Positions 7,541 to 16,234 are shown, counted from the stretch's first letter. The stretch: DNA of 64,000 nt from Nonlabens sp. (GCA_020630715.1 JAHDIQ010000005.1:120138-184137); one strand, 5' to 3'. Made by a program: numbers and translations. The notes: a model not told the origin generated them from the sequence alone.

Positions 7541-9343
7541 ATGGGTTTAGTAAATGCTAAAGAAGTCGCTACAGCGATTCACATCGATAAGTATGGTTTT
7601 TTAGGAACCCTAGGTGGCTGGATACTTATGAAGTTGCTGCGTATTTCTACACTTAATAGGATTTATGATAAGCATAAAGAAAAAAAGTCTACTCATTTTT
7701 TAAATAGCCTATTAGATGATCTTCAAATCGAATTTGAAATTCCAGAAGAAGACTTAAGAAGAATACCTAAAACAGGTGGTTTTATTACGATTTCTAATCA
7801 TCCTTTAGGTGGTGTGGATGGGATTTTATTGCTTAAATTATTGTTAGATCGTCGACCTGATTATAAAATCATCGCAAATTTTTTACTACATCGTATTGAG
7901 CCGTTAAAGCCTTACATCATGCCGGTAAATCCATTTGAAGAACGCAAAGATGTGAAATCTTCTACCGCTGGTTTTATGCAGGCGATACGACATATTAGAA
8001 GTGACCAGCCACTAGGTATTTTTCCAGCTGGTGAAGTCTCTACCTATAAAGATGGTAAGCTAGTCGTGGACAAACCATGGGAAGAAGCTGCGATGAAATT
8101 AATCCAGCGTGCAGAAGTTCCTGTAATTCCTATATACTTCCATGCAAAAAATAGTAAGATGTTTTACAGTCTTGCTAAAATATCTGACACGCTACGTACT
8201 GCAAAATTACCTTCAGAATTGCTTACTCAGAAAAACCGAGTCATTAAAGTACGTATAGGAAATCCAGTGAAGGTGAAAGATCAGAAAGAATATCCTGATT
8301 TAAATAGTTTTACACAATTCTTGCGGCGCAAAACATACATGCTAGCAAAAGCCTATGATCCGGCTGAGCGTAAACTAACCACCATCCCTAAAAATTTAAA
8401 ATTACCTAGAAACCCTAAAGCAATCATTAAGGAAGTGGATCCTGTCTTAATGAAACAGGAAGTAGATCAGCTTAGGGATTCTGATCACCGTTTATTAGTT
8501 TCAAAAAATTATGAAGTATTTCTCGCAAAACGTCATCTAATTCCTAATCTCATGCAAGAAATAGGAAGACTACGTGAGGTTACCTTTAGACAAATAGGTG
8601 AAGGAACAAATAATTCTATAGACCTAGATGAGCAGGATAATTATTATTATCAGATGTTCTTATGGGATAATGATAAGAATCAAGTTGCCGGAGCTTATCG
8701 TATGGGAATGGGCAGTGAGATTTATGCCGCGTATGGAATAGATGGTTTTTACCTTACAGAGCTTTTTAAATTCCAGCCAGAATTGCACAAGATGATGAGT
8801 GAATCCATAGAAATGGGACGCGCATTTATAACAGCAGAATATCAGCAAAAACCTATGCCATTGTTTTTACTATGGAAAGGAATTGTTCACTGTACGCTAC
8901 GTTTTCCAGATCATAAATACCTTATAGGTGGCGTAAGCATCAGTAATAAATTCTCTAACTTTTCTAAATCCCTTATGATTGAGTTTATGAAGAGTAATTA
9001 TTATGATCCGTATATAGCGCAATACATAACGCCCAAAAAAGAATTCAAGGTAAAACTAGCAGATGCAGATAAGGATTTCATCTTTGACGCATCAGCAGCA
9101 GATTTAAATAAATTTGATCGATTGATTGATGAGTTAGAGCCTAATGAATTGAGATTACCAGTATTGATTAAAAAGTACGTAAAGCAAAATGCTAGAGTAG
9201 TGGCTTTTAATGTAGATCCTTTATTTAATAATGCCATAGATGGATTAATGTACATACGCATCGCAGATTTACCAGAAAGTACTGTAAAACCAGTATTGGA
9301 AGAATTTCAGGCAGAAATGGAATCTAAGTATTTTAAAAAATGA
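7541..9343 (+). CDS. olsF: Bifunctional ornithine-lipid synthase-like acyltransferase (OlsF type)
   Basis: 600-residue fusion of two acyltransferases. N-terminal half (about 60-280) is PlsC/OlsA-like: the NHPLGGVDG motif gives the catalytic HxxxxD, followed by FPAGEVST. C-terminal half (about 310-590) is an OlsB/hemolysin-type N-acyltransferase with REVTFRQIGEGT and YYYQMFLWDNDKNQVAGAYRMG. In OlsF, known from Flavobacterium and Serratia, the C-terminal domain N-acylates ornithine to lyso-ornithine lipid and the N-terminal domain O-acylates it, replacing separate OlsB and OlsA. A glycine-lipid role, as in Bacteroides GlsB/GlsA, cannot be excluded. Membrane-associated; own promoter. Confidence 0.85.
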   Translation: MGLVNAKEVATAIHIDKYGFLGTLGGWILMKLLRISTLNRIYDKHKEKKSTHFLNSLLDDLQIEFEIPEEDLRRIPKTGGFITISNHPLGGVDGILLLKLLLDRRPDYKIIANFLLHRIEPLKPYIMPVNPFEERKDVKSSTAGFMQAIRHIRSDQPLGIFPAGEVSTYKDGKLVVDKPWEEAAMKLIQRAEVPVIPIYFHAKNSKMFYSLAKISDTLRTAKLPSELLTQKNRVIKVRIGNPVKVKDQKEYPDLNSFTQFLRRKTYMLAKAYDPAERKLTTIPKNLKLPRNPKAIIKEVDPVLMKQEVDQLRDSDHRLLVSKNYEVFLAKRHLIPNLMQEIGRLREVTFRQIGEGTNNSIDLDEQDNYYYQMFLWDNDKNQVAGAYRMGMGSEIYAAYGIDGFYLTELFKFQPELHKMMSESIEMGRAFITAEYQQKPMPLFLLWKGIVHCTLRFPDHKYLIGGVSISNKFSNFSKSLMIEFMKSNYYDPYIAQYITPKKEFKVKLADADKDFIFDASAADLNKFDRLIDELEPNELRLPVLIKKYVKQNARVVAFNVDPLFNNAIDGLMYIRIADLPESTVKPVLEEFQAEMESKYFKK

Positions 9344-9404
9344 TACCTAGATTTTTTATTGATAATCAACCCATTGTTCATTTGTTATTTTTTTAATTCA
9401 ATAC

Positions 9405-10436
9405 ATGAGATTATTTTTCATCCTTTTTATTTTAACGACGGTTACTGCAAATGCACAGGAATTAAAGGGTTCTATTATAGACTCAAAAACAGGTGAGCCT
9501 ATCATGAATGCCACTGTTTATTTTGATGGTACATCTATAGGAACAGTTTCAGATCTAGACGGAAATTTTAGTCTAAAAAAACCAGAAGAAATAACCGCAG
9601 ATTTGATTATTAGCATAATTGGTTATCAAAAAAAGCGAATTCAAAATCCACTAGATGTAGATATATCTGAAGTTAAAATTGTAAAAAAGACTAACGTATT
9701 AGAGGAAGTAGTTTTACAATTAGATCCGTGGTCTAGAAAGAACAAGGCTAGATATTTTAAAGAACAATTTTTAGGAGCCGTTCCAGAGGCGAGAAAATGT
9801 GAAATTTTAAACTTTGATAAAATAAGATTACGTTTTAATCCTGCCACAAAATTACTAACTGCGGTTTGTGATGAGCCTATTATCATTATCAATAAGCATT
9901 TAGGATATAAAATAAATTACGACTTAACAGATTTTGAAATTGAATTTATGCCCTATGAATCAAAGTCTGAAGACCTCACCAGACGCTCTGTAAAGACTGA
10001 GGTTGAGTATGTAATGAAAGGAACCTTCTTTTTAGGATCTAGTTTTTTTCAAGAATTAGAAACTAACAAGCCAACTAGAAAAAAAAGAATTAAAAGACGT
10101 GAGAAAGCCTATTTATTGAGTGACCTGAGGTTTTATAGAGCGCTAGCTACAAATGAACTTAAAGATCAAGGATATCAATTATACAGAAACAGAGTTCCGG
10201 TTGCTATTTCAAATAACGTGCGATCAAATCAGTTTAAACAATTTAGTAGGGTTAATTTTAGACATAAAAACTATACTTTCTTAATTAACGGTAAGTATCA
10301 AAGTTTTTTTGAGGTCGATGGTGAAACTATTATCGATAAATTTGGTAATAATTTGACCAGTAAATCCTTAATTTTCGGTGGTTATATCTCTAAAATAAAA
10401 ATTTCTGGACTTCTGCCATTAGATTATGGATTGTAG
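9405..10436 (+). CDS. Secreted/periplasmic protein with carboxypeptidase-regulatory-like (CarbopepD_reg_2) domain
   Basis: 343 residues. Signal peptide MRLFFILFILTTVTANAQ, then a beta-sandwich (about 19-95: LKGSIIDSKTGEPIMNATVYFDGTSIGTVSDLDG...), the domain that also starts TonB-dependent SusC-like receptors. The rest, 100-343, has no TonB plug or barrel and matches nothing I recognise beyond a conserved bacteroidotal family of similar size. Basic patches (KPTRKKRIKRREKAY) are unusual. Probably envelope-associated; function unknown. Confidence 0.75.
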   Translation: MRLFFILFILTTVTANAQELKGSIIDSKTGEPIMNATVYFDGTSIGTVSDLDGNFSLKKPEEITADLIISIIGYQKKRIQNPLDVDISEVKIVKKTNVLEEVVLQLDPWSRKNKARYFKEQFLGAVPEARKCEILNFDKIRLRFNPATKLLTAVCDEPIIIINKHLGYKINYDLTDFEIEFMPYESKSEDLTRRSVKTEVEYVMKGTFFLGSSFFQELETNKPTRKKRIKRREKAYLLSDLRFYRALATNELKDQGYQLYRNRVPVAISNNVRSNQFKQFSRVNFRHKNYTFLINGKYQSFFEVDGETIIDKFGNNLTSKSLIFGGYISKIKISGLLPLDYGL

Positions 10437-10498
10437 ATAAGAGTAAAAGTGATTGTGCTTCTGTATGATCCTGATAGCTATTGAGAACTAGAAGATAT

Positions 10499-10541
10499 TC
10501 TATCACGCTTTCGCGAAAGCGTAATAGAATTATTTTTTATT
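10499..10541 (+). terminator. Intrinsic terminator built on the dispersed palindrome
   Basis: Arms TTCTAT...ATAGAA extend the perfect palindrome to a longer stem with one bulge each side, followed directly by a T-rich run (tattttttattttt). It lies 63 bp after the 9405-10436 stop. Confidence 0.6.
10506..10521. repeat. CGCTTTCGCGAAAGCG palindrome, perfect, intergenic
   Basis: Perfect 16-mer between two convergent genes, forming the centre of a terminator-like hairpin. Confidence 0.95.
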
Positions 10542-10557
10542 TTTCACTCTAGAGATT

Positions 10558-10968
10558 CTAGAACCATGCTTTTTTATTAGCCTGGTAGGTTTCGTAAAAC
10601 TCTTCTTCTGATTTTGTTAGGTAAATGATTCCTTCTATAAACCCAATGATGATGGGAATATAAATAGTGAAAGCTCCTATGATAATACACATAAGCGGAA
10701 ATGATAAAACAAAAATTGCAGCCAGAATGATACCTTCATTAGTGTACCCTAGGATAAATTTATGAACTCCTAGTCCACCAAAAACAATACCCATAATACC
10801 AGCTAGTACACGTTTATTATCCTTACTATTTGCAAACTTTTGGTATTCATTGTTGAAATCTTTTGCAGCTTCTTCTGCGGTGTCTTTTACATTTTCGAAA
10901 GTTTCTTTTGCCGCTTCTTTTGCACTGTCAAAACCGTCTTTTGAACTATCGTATCCTTCTGTACTCAT
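10558..10968 (-). CDS. TM2 domain membrane protein
   Basis: 136 residues. Residues 1-50 are charged and helical. The TM2 domain follows: KRVLAGIMGIVFGGLGVHKFILGY, turn, then a second hydrophobic hairpin and a third hydrophobic stretch (IIIGFIEGIIYL) ending in a KSEEEFYETY tail. The G-x-G-x-HKF-Y-LG pattern is diagnostic for TM2. Inner-membrane protein of unknown role. It ends close to the palindromic terminator on the opposite strand and starts 30 bp after the VOC gene stop, so it may be cotranscribed with it. Confidence 0.85.
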   Translation of the reverse strand: MSTEGYDSSKDGFDSAKEAAKETFENVKDTAEEAAKDFNNEYQKFANSKDNKRVLAGIMGIVFGGLGVHKFILGYTNEGIILAAIFVLSFPLMCIIIGAFTIYIPIIIGFIEGIIYLTKSEEEFYETYQANKKAWF

Positions 10969-10998
10969 GGTTGTTGTTTTTAGATTAGTAAGGCGAAT

Positions 10999-11397
10999 TT
11001 AATTCTTTTCAAATAATTGTTCATTTGCTGGTTCCCATAATTCTACTTTTCTGCCATCGCAGTCTATAATCCAGCCAAATTTCCCGTATTCATATTCCTC
11101 TACTTTACCGACGATCTGGACTTCATTTTGTTTCAATGTAGCTAGTAATGCTGTAAGATTTGCCACGCGATAATTAATCATGAACTCCTGTTTTCCAGGA
11201 TCAAAGTAAGTGGTGTCTTTTTTAAAAGGACTCCATTGCTGGCTCGCTTTAGGATGTAGGGCTACATCATTTGCTTGAAAAAACGTACAACCATAATCAT
11301 CTACAGATAAGCCTAGATGTGTCGCATACCATTTTTTAGTTTTCTCAACATCTGCGCATTTAAAAAAGATGCCACCTATTCCTGTTACTTTCTTCAT
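10999..11397 (-). CDS. VOC/glyoxalase-family protein
   Basis: 132 residues with two beta-alpha-beta-beta-beta modules: GIGGIFFKCADVEKTKKWYATHLGLSVDDYGCTFF at the N-terminus and FMINYRVANLTALLATLKQ...GWIIDCDGRKVELWEP at the C-terminus. The final Glu of VELWEP is the usual metal ligand. The enzymatic activity in this large family is not predictable. Start codon overlaps the stop of the upstream dehydrogenase in an ATGA arrangement, so the two are translationally coupled. Confidence 0.85.
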   Translation of the reverse strand: MKKVTGIGGIFFKCADVEKTKKWYATHLGLSVDDYGCTFFQANDVALHPKASQQWSPFKKDTTYFDPGKQEFMINYRVANLTALLATLKQNEVQIVGKVEEYEYGKFGWIIDCDGRKVELWEPANEQLFEKN

Positions 11398-12335
11398 GGT
11401 TTATAATTTAAAATGATTTGATCTGCGATGACTTTTGCTAGTTTATATTTAGATTCTACGGTCCATCCAGCAACATGCGGACTAAGCAACACGTTTTTAA
11501 AAGTTAGAAGCTTTTTAAAAGCTACAGGCATTTGATCCTTATCAAATAGTGACGTGAAGGAACTTTTTTCATATTCTAAAACATCTAATCCAGCACTAAG
11601 AATCTTTCCAGAATCTAGCGCATTAACTAGATCTGCAGTTACGACAGCGCTACCACGTGCAGTATTAATTAAATGGAAAGGTTTTGAAAAACTATTGATA
11701 AAACTACTATTCACCATTCCTTTAGTGAGCGGTGTTTGTGGTGTGTGTAGACTTAGCACGTCTGCATTTTCTTGTAACTGTTTAAGATCTACTTGGGTCG
11801 CATTTTCATCTGCAATTCCGGATTTTATGTCGTGAAAAATCACATCACAATCAAAACCACTTAGTTTACGAGCAAATGATTTCCCCATATTACCATAACC
11901 TATCAGGCCTATTGTTTTTCCTTCTAGTTCTAGACCACGATTCTCTTCTCTTAACCAGATGCCGTTGCGTACTTCATCATCTGCGGTTTTTAATTTGTTG
12001 AATAACGCTAGCAACATTCCCAGTGCGTGCTCTCCTACGGCATTGCGATTGCCTTCTGGTGCGTTATAACAGGAAATGCCCAAATCATCTGCCTTTTCTA
12101 AATCAATATTCTCTAATCCAGCACCTACACGACCTATAAATTTTAATGATGTTGCTGTTTCTAAAAATTGTGCATCAATAGGAAACCTACTGCGTACAAT
12201 GATGCCGTCATAATGATGAATTTTCTTTAAAATATCGTCATAAGTACTGCTGTAGTCGTGATCATTTTTAAAACCAGCATGCTCTAACAATTGTTCTAAA
12301 ATCTCATGATTTTCATCTAGGTGTAATACGTTCAT
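11394..12335 (-). CDS. D-2-hydroxyacid dehydrogenase / phosphoglycerate dehydrogenase-like
   Basis: 313 residues from the chosen ATG at 12335. The longer frame to 12425 adds 30 residues (LNYKLKTKRLQTELIYPYFYP) that read through a CAGT-type repeat and do not belong to the family, so I reject it. Features: catalytic-domain start MNVLHLDENHE, NAD-binding GLIGYGNMGKSFARKL, the RGSAVV motif with catalytic Arg nearby (NTARG), the Glu region (GLDVLEYE) and LSPHVAGWT with the catalytic His. Could be serA (3-phosphoglycerate oxidation) or a glyoxylate/hydroxypyruvate reductase; no ACT domain is present. Confidence 0.85.
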   Translation of the reverse strand: MNVLHLDENHEILEQLLEHAGFKNDHDYSSTYDDILKKIHHYDGIIVRSRFPIDAQFLETATSLKFIGRVGAGLENIDLEKADDLGISCYNAPEGNRNAVGEHALGMLLALFNKLKTADDEVRNGIWLREENRGLELEGKTIGLIGYGNMGKSFARKLSGFDCDVIFHDIKSGIADENATQVDLKQLQENADVLSLHTPQTPLTKGMVNSSFINSFSKPFHLINTARGSAVVTADLVNALDSGKILSAGLDVLEYEKSSFTSLFDKDQMPVAFKKLLTFKNVLLSPHVAGWTVESKYKLAKVIADQIILNYKP

Positions 12336-12352
12336 AGGATAAAAATAGGGAT

Positions 12353-12412
12353 AAATGAGTTCAGTCTGTAGTCTTTTAGTCTTCAGTTTGTAGTTGAGTC
12401 TATCTTCAATAA
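12353..12412. repeat. CAGT-type low-complexity tract
   Basis: Imperfect CAGTCT/AGTCTTCAGT units just upstream of the dehydrogenase start, of the same kind as the tracts flanking the S23 gene at 15.3 and 15.8 kb. Confidence 0.5.
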
Positions 12413-12441
12413 ATTGACCTAACAACCCAACAACCTTATGG

Positions 12442-12918
12442 TTAATATCCTATATCATGTAATTCTTGCTCATAATCGTATTGCAGGTCTTCATGTAAGG
12501 TGCTTATTCTGGTTTTGATAAGAATGACCTGACGTTCAAAAATATCTCGCAGGATTTTTATTCTAGAATAGTAGGGCTGGAATTCAAATAGCATTTTGCA
12601 AAAATGAATCAACAATTGAACTTCTGTTTCTTTATTCCCAGAATAACGAATGTACTTTTTAGTTTCCTTGAGAATCTTACGGATGTTTTTCTTTACGTAA
12701 TAATTGTTACGCGTGTTTACGGCTAGAAATTGTTCATCGATAAAAATCTTCATCGTTTCTACATAACCTTCTTCATGATCTGCTTCAAATAGTAAGTAGG
12801 TAAGTAATTCTTTATTTTCTTTCTTGAACCGCGCTAGACGTTGCACGATTTGCAATAGCTCATCACGATCCTTATGTTTTAGATCGTCTTTGATTTGTTT
12901 TGCTGTTGCCGTTTTCAT
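12442..12918 (-). CDS. Conserved helical protein of unknown function
   Basis: 158 residues, highly charged (Lys/Glu-rich), predicted all-helical and cytoplasmic, with no signal peptide or membrane segment. I recognise it only as a type of hypothetical protein seen in Flavobacteriaceae. It stands between mgtE (palindrome and 82 bp upstream) and the 2-hydroxyacid dehydrogenase. The ATG start has an A/T-rich leader and no clear Shine-Dalgarno. Confidence 0.75.
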   Translation of the reverse strand: MKTATAKQIKDDLKHKDRDELLQIVQRLARFKKENKELLTYLLFEADHEEGYVETMKIFIDEQFLAVNTRNNYYVKKNIRKILKETKKYIRYSGNKETEVQLLIHFCKMLFEFQPYYSRIKILRDIFERQVILIKTRISTLHEDLQYDYEQELHDIGY

Positions 12919-12961
12919 GAAATACTAATGTAAAAGTAGGGTAGTCGTGTTGTGGTGATGA

Positions 12962-12977
12962 CGCTTTCGCGAAAGCG
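12962..12977. repeat. CGCTTTCGCGAAAGCG palindrome, perfect, intergenic
   Basis: Perfect 16-mer between mgtE (3' end) and the helical protein gene (5' end), 23 bp after the mgtE stop. Confidence 0.95.
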
Positions 12978-13000
12978 AAATTAAAAAAAGCCTCATTAAC

Positions 13001-14350
13001 TTAAATACCCATAATCGCCTTTGCGATAAGTAAATAAATCAAAATCCCAAAAATATCGTTGCTCGTTGTAATAAAAGGTCCGGTTGCGATGGCAGGATCA
13101 ATACCACGTTTATGCAAGGCTAGTGGCACAAAAGTCCCTACAAGTCCTGCGACTATAATCACCGCAAATAACGATACAGAAATAGCAATACAGGTCAAAT
13201 AACTGTCTTGCGTCACTAGCGTAAAACCTAATAATAGAATCGCTAGAATAAAGCCGTTAAGCATGGCGAGAAGCATTTCTTTTATCAATCGATTACCTAT
13301 ACTACCGCGTAAATCATCATTTGCAATACCTTGAACGATAATCGCACTAGATTGTACACCTACATTACCTGCCATGGCGGCAATAAGTGGCGTGAATAGA
13401 TATAGAACTACGTTGTTTTGTAAATCTTCTTCAAAACCATCCATAATCGCCGCAGCACCTATTCCACCTACTAGTCCTAGAACCAGCCATGGTAAACGTG
13501 CTTTAGTGAGTTCCCAGATGCTATCATTTGCTTCTACATCTTGTGAGATACCACTGGCAAGCTGGTAATCCTTCTCGGCTTCTTCTGTAATAAAATCTAC
13601 GATGTCATCAATAGTGACACGACCTACAAGTCGATCTAATTCATCTACTACTGGAATGGCTTCTAGATCATATTTACGCATGACACGAGCCACTTCTTCA
13701 CCACTGGTGTTTACAGTAACATAATCCACTTTGGGTTTACATACGTCTTTTATAGGTGTAGTCTCTGCACTAGTGAGAAGGTCCTTAAGCGATAATCTAC
13801 CTTTTAACTTGTCATTGTTATCAACCACGTAAATGGAATGGACTCTAGTTACATTTTCTGCCTGTGCGCGCATCTCGCTTACACAACTGATTACGGTCCA
13901 GTTTTCATTTACTTTAACCAGCTCTTTTGCCATTAATCCACCAGCGCTGTTTTCTTCATAGCGCAATAGATCAACGATATCCTCTGCATGCTGTTCATCT
14001 GCGATCTCATTGATGACCTCTTGAGCTACTTCTTGCGGTAGATCGTTGAGGATATCTGCAGCATCATCGGTATTCATTTCTTCTAGTTCATCTGCGATTT
14101 CTTTAGGAGAAAGTTCATTAAGAATACGATCACGCTGGTCCTCATCCAGCTCCATAAGAGCTTCACTGGTCTTTTCTGAATCTAGAAGTTTTACTAGAAA
14201 AACTGCTTCTTCTAGATTGAGCTCATCGATGATCTCTGCCACATCTGCAAAGTGAAGATCTACCAGCAATTGCTCTAGTGTAGATACATCTTGTTGCGCG
14301 ATTAAATCGCGTATCTGGTCTAGTAAGTCTGTAGTGATTTTAAATTGCAT
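13001..14350 (-). CDS. mgtE: Magnesium transporter MgtE
   Basis: 449 residues, the standard three-part MgtE layout. The N domain is acidic and superhelical (about 1-130: many DELNLEEA, LSPKEIADELEEM repeats). A CBS pair spans about 135-255 (GGLMAKELVKV, AIPVVDELDRLVGRVTIDDIVD). Five membrane segments span about 280-449. The pore motif region VLYLFTPLIAAMAGNVGVQSSAIIVQG and NDIFGILIYLLIA carry the conserved residues of the Mg2+ pathway. Cytoplasmic Mg2+ is expected to gate it through the N/CBS domains. Own TAnnTTTG promoter. Confidence 0.96.
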   Translation of the reverse strand: MQFKITTDLLDQIRDLIAQQDVSTLEQLLVDLHFADVAEIIDELNLEEAVFLVKLLDSEKTSEALMELDEDQRDRILNELSPKEIADELEEMNTDDAADILNDLPQEVAQEVINEIADEQHAEDIVDLLRYEENSAGGLMAKELVKVNENWTVISCVSEMRAQAENVTRVHSIYVVDNNDKLKGRLSLKDLLTSAETTPIKDVCKPKVDYVTVNTSGEEVARVMRKYDLEAIPVVDELDRLVGRVTIDDIVDFITEEAEKDYQLASGISQDVEANDSIWELTKARLPWLVLGLVGGIGAAAIMDGFEEDLQNNVVLYLFTPLIAAMAGNVGVQSSAIIVQGIANDDLRGSIGNRLIKEMLLAMLNGFILAILLLGFTLVTQDSYLTCIAISVSLFAVIIVAGLVGTFVPLALHKRGIDPAIATGPFITTSNDIFGILIYLLIAKAIMGI

Positions 14351-14368
14351 GGCTGTGTGAGCTTAGTG

Positions 14369-14376
14369 CAAATATA
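14369..14376 (-). promoter_or_regulatory. Bacteroidota -7 box (TATATTTG) for mgtE
   Basis: Exact TAnnTTTG on the minus strand, 18 bp before the mgtE ATG. Confidence 0.6.
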
Positions 14377-14413
14377 AAGGTATCCTTGAGGTTATTTAGT
14401 ATAGATCTTAATT

Positions 14414-15256
14414 CTACAACTCTTCAATTTCAGTAGCCAGTTCTACAAAATCTTCTACACTTATTTGTTCTGGTCTTAGATTGAACAATTCTTGTTCACG
14501 CATGGCATCTGGTAAATTCAGACTTTTTAAAGAATTGCGTAGTGTTTTACGTCTTTGCTGGAATGCTAGTTTTACTACTTTACGTAACATTTGATGTGAG
14601 CAGGTGAGCTGGTTGTAGTTTGCTTTTCGCGTAAGCAATAACACACCACTATGAACTCTAGGTGGTGGATTAAACACTTCTGGTCCTACGGTAAATAAAT
14701 AGTCTGCGTGGTAGTAGGCTTGTGCTAGTACACTTAAGATTCCGTAGGCTTTAGAACCGTGTGTTGCGCAAATACGTTGTGCTACTTCTTTCTGGAACAT
14801 CCCACCAAACTCTGGCACCTGATCACGGTATTCTATGGTTTTAAAAACAATCTGTGTACTGATATTATAAGGGAAATTCCCTATGATGGAAAAATGACCA
14901 CCGTGATAAATCTCGTTCAAATCCTTTTTAAGGAAATCTGCTTCTAGTACTTCAAAGGTTTCTGGGTTTACGATTTTGTAATGTTCTACAGGGAAACTAT
15001 GTTTTAAATATACAAAAGACTCGCTGTCCAGCTCCAGCGCGGTGACTTTCATTCCTTTACGTATCACATGCTTTGTTAGAACTCCTGTTCCTGGTCCTAT
15101 TTCTAGAATCTGATCATAACCTTTATACGACAACACATCTGCAATGCGCAATGCAACAGTATCATCTTTAAGAAAATGCTGTCCTAAATGCTTTTTTGCA
15201 GTAACGCCTTTATGGCTTCCAGATGGATTGCTTTTATGTTTTTTGTATTTAGCCAA
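14414..15256 (-). CDS. rsmA: 16S rRNA (adenine1518-N6/adenine1519-N6)-dimethyltransferase
   Basis: Dimethylates two adenosines in the 3' loop of 16S rRNA. 280 residues. Motifs: [12 protein letters not shown] (about 21-32), SAM-binding [14 protein letters not shown], and catalytic NFPYNIST. The first 20 residues ([17 protein letters not shown]) are a basic extension beyond the usual start. There is no alternative Met before the KKHLGQ motif, so the long form is accepted. The 5' leader directly upstream is a CAGTCT repeat tract, which might affect expression. Confidence 0.95.
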   Translation of the reverse strand: MAKYKKHKSNPSGSHKGVTAKKHLGQHFLKDDTVALRIADVLSYKGYDQILEIGPGTGVLTKHVIRKGMKVTALELDSESFVYLKHSFPVEHYKIVNPETFEVLEADFLKKDLNEIYHGGHFSIIGNFPYNISTQIVFKTIEYRDQVPEFGGMFQKEVAQRICATHGSKAYGILSVLAQAYYHADYLFTVGPEVFNPPPRVHSGVLLLTRKANYNQLTCSHQMLRKVVKLAFQQRRKTLRNSLKSLNLPDAMREQELFNLRPEQISVEDFVELATEIEEL

Positions 15257-15261
15257 TTTGT

Positions 15262-15380
15262 AAGTCTTTAGTTTTCAGTCTCAGTCTCAGTCTCAGTTTT
15301 CAGTCTCAGTCTCAGTTTTCAGTCTCAGTCTCAGTCTCAGTTTTCAGTCGCAGTAATCAGTTACAGTTTGAAACTTCAGT
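15262..15380. repeat. TTTT(CAGTCT)nCAG short tandem repeats upstream of rsmA
   Basis: Successive blocks TTTT(CAGTCT)3CAG, TTTT(CAGTCT)2CAG, TTTT(CAGTCT)3CAG, then TTTTCAGTCGCAG and decaying variants. They fill the gap between the rsmA start and the S23-like gene stop. Confidence 0.9.
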
Positions 15381-15397
15381 GATTGTATTAGTTTGCT

Positions 15398-15769
15398 TTA
15401 TGGTTTGCTAGATCCAAATTTATCTGGATTATTGATCATGTAATTTATTAGTTTTCCTATTTCTACAGCGTTTTGGTAAGCATTATCATAATCTTGTTTT
15501 GGTATATATCCGCATTTTATTGCAAAATTAAGCCATACAGCGGTTTCACTATTCTCTGCATCAGAGTCGGTGAGTTTACTGATAAAATGTTTTGGATATC
15601 TTCTCTTTCGATAGGCTTCTGACATATTAGCGGCTACACTGCGAGAGCTTCTTCTAATTTGATCTGTTAAGGAATAGGTTTCTTCTTTAGGAAATGTTTT
15701 ACTAATTTCAAAAATCATCATGGCGTTGTCAAAAGCTTTTTGATAGGCAATTAGTTTTTCAAAATCCAT
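15398..15769 (-). CDS. Four-helix bundle protein (23S rRNA intervening-sequence / S23 family)
   Basis: 123 residues. The family signature is clear: FEKLIAYQKAF at the N-terminus, EETYSLTDQIRRSSRSVAANMSEAYRKR in the middle, and KLTDSDAENSETAVWLNFAIKCGYI. Such proteins were first found encoded in rRNA intervening sequences, but many, like this one, are free-standing. It is flanked on both sides by related repeat tracts in inverted orientation. The surrounding genes (rsmA, DUF4286) are housekeeping, so this looks like a small inserted cassette. Function unknown. Confidence 0.88.
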   Translation of the reverse strand: MDFEKLIAYQKAFDNAMMIFEISKTFPKEETYSLTDQIRRSSRSVAANMSEAYRKRRYPKHFISKLTDSDAENSETAVWLNFAIKCGYIPKQDYDNAYQNAVEIGKLINYMINNPDKFGSSKP

Positions 15770-15789
15770 TATATAATATTTGATTGATT

Positions 15790-15893
15790 AATTTCTGATT
15801 GTGACCACAAACTGTTCACTGCGACTGTTACTGAAAACTGCGACTTTAAAAATGCAAGTGTAAACTGAATACTGCGACCGTGAACTATAAAAC
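15790..15893. repeat. Degenerate CAGT-type repeat tract on the other side of the S23-like gene
   Basis: Units such as actgcgact, actgaaaactgcgac and actgaatactgcgac. Reverse-complemented they read GTCGCAGTTTTCAGT, matching the 15341-15365 tract. The two tracts therefore form a loose inverted repeat around the gene. Confidence 0.7.
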
Positions 15894-15895
15894 GT

Positions 15896-16225
15896 CTAAT
15901 TCATATTCCCATGAACCATGTATTCATCAATAACCTCTAATTCTGTACGAAATGCCAAAACGCTATCACCAAATTTTTCTAGACCTACTTTTCTAAAAGC
16001 ATCTGCATGATGAGTGTAATAACGGTCTAAGGCTTCCCTGCTTTTTGCTTTATATTGAACAGAAAACGTACTAGAACCATCATTTTCTTCTACTAGGACA
16101 CGTGTTAATCGTGCATCCATAAATAAACCAGTTCCTAATACATGGGCAATATGTTCTCGAATCCACGGTAACCATTCTGGTTCTATAGCACTATTCATGT
16201 TGCAAGTGACATTATATATGATCAT
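15896..16225 (-). CDS. DUF4286 family protein
   Basis: 109 residues with a ferredoxin-like alpha/beta pattern. The start MIIYNVTCNMNSAIEPEWLPWIREHIAHVLGTGLF and later FSVQYKAKSREALDRYYTHHADAFR are typical of DUF4286, a small conserved Bacteroidota family of unknown role. It is the last gene of a minus-strand run ribF - HTTM - serS - TPR - DUF4286, 9 bp after the TPR gene. Confidence 0.82.
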   Translation of the reverse strand: MIIYNVTCNMNSAIEPEWLPWIREHIAHVLGTGLFMDARLTRVLVEENDGSSTFSVQYKAKSREALDRYYTHHADAFRKVGLEKFGDSVLAFRTELEVIDEYMVHGNMN

Positions 16226-16234
16226 AAAAGGGAA

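Noticed and set aside
12336-12425. N-terminal 30 residues of the 2-hydroxyacid dehydrogenase frame
   Set aside because: They run through a CAGT-type repeat, and the family begins at MNVLHLDENHE (ATG 12335).
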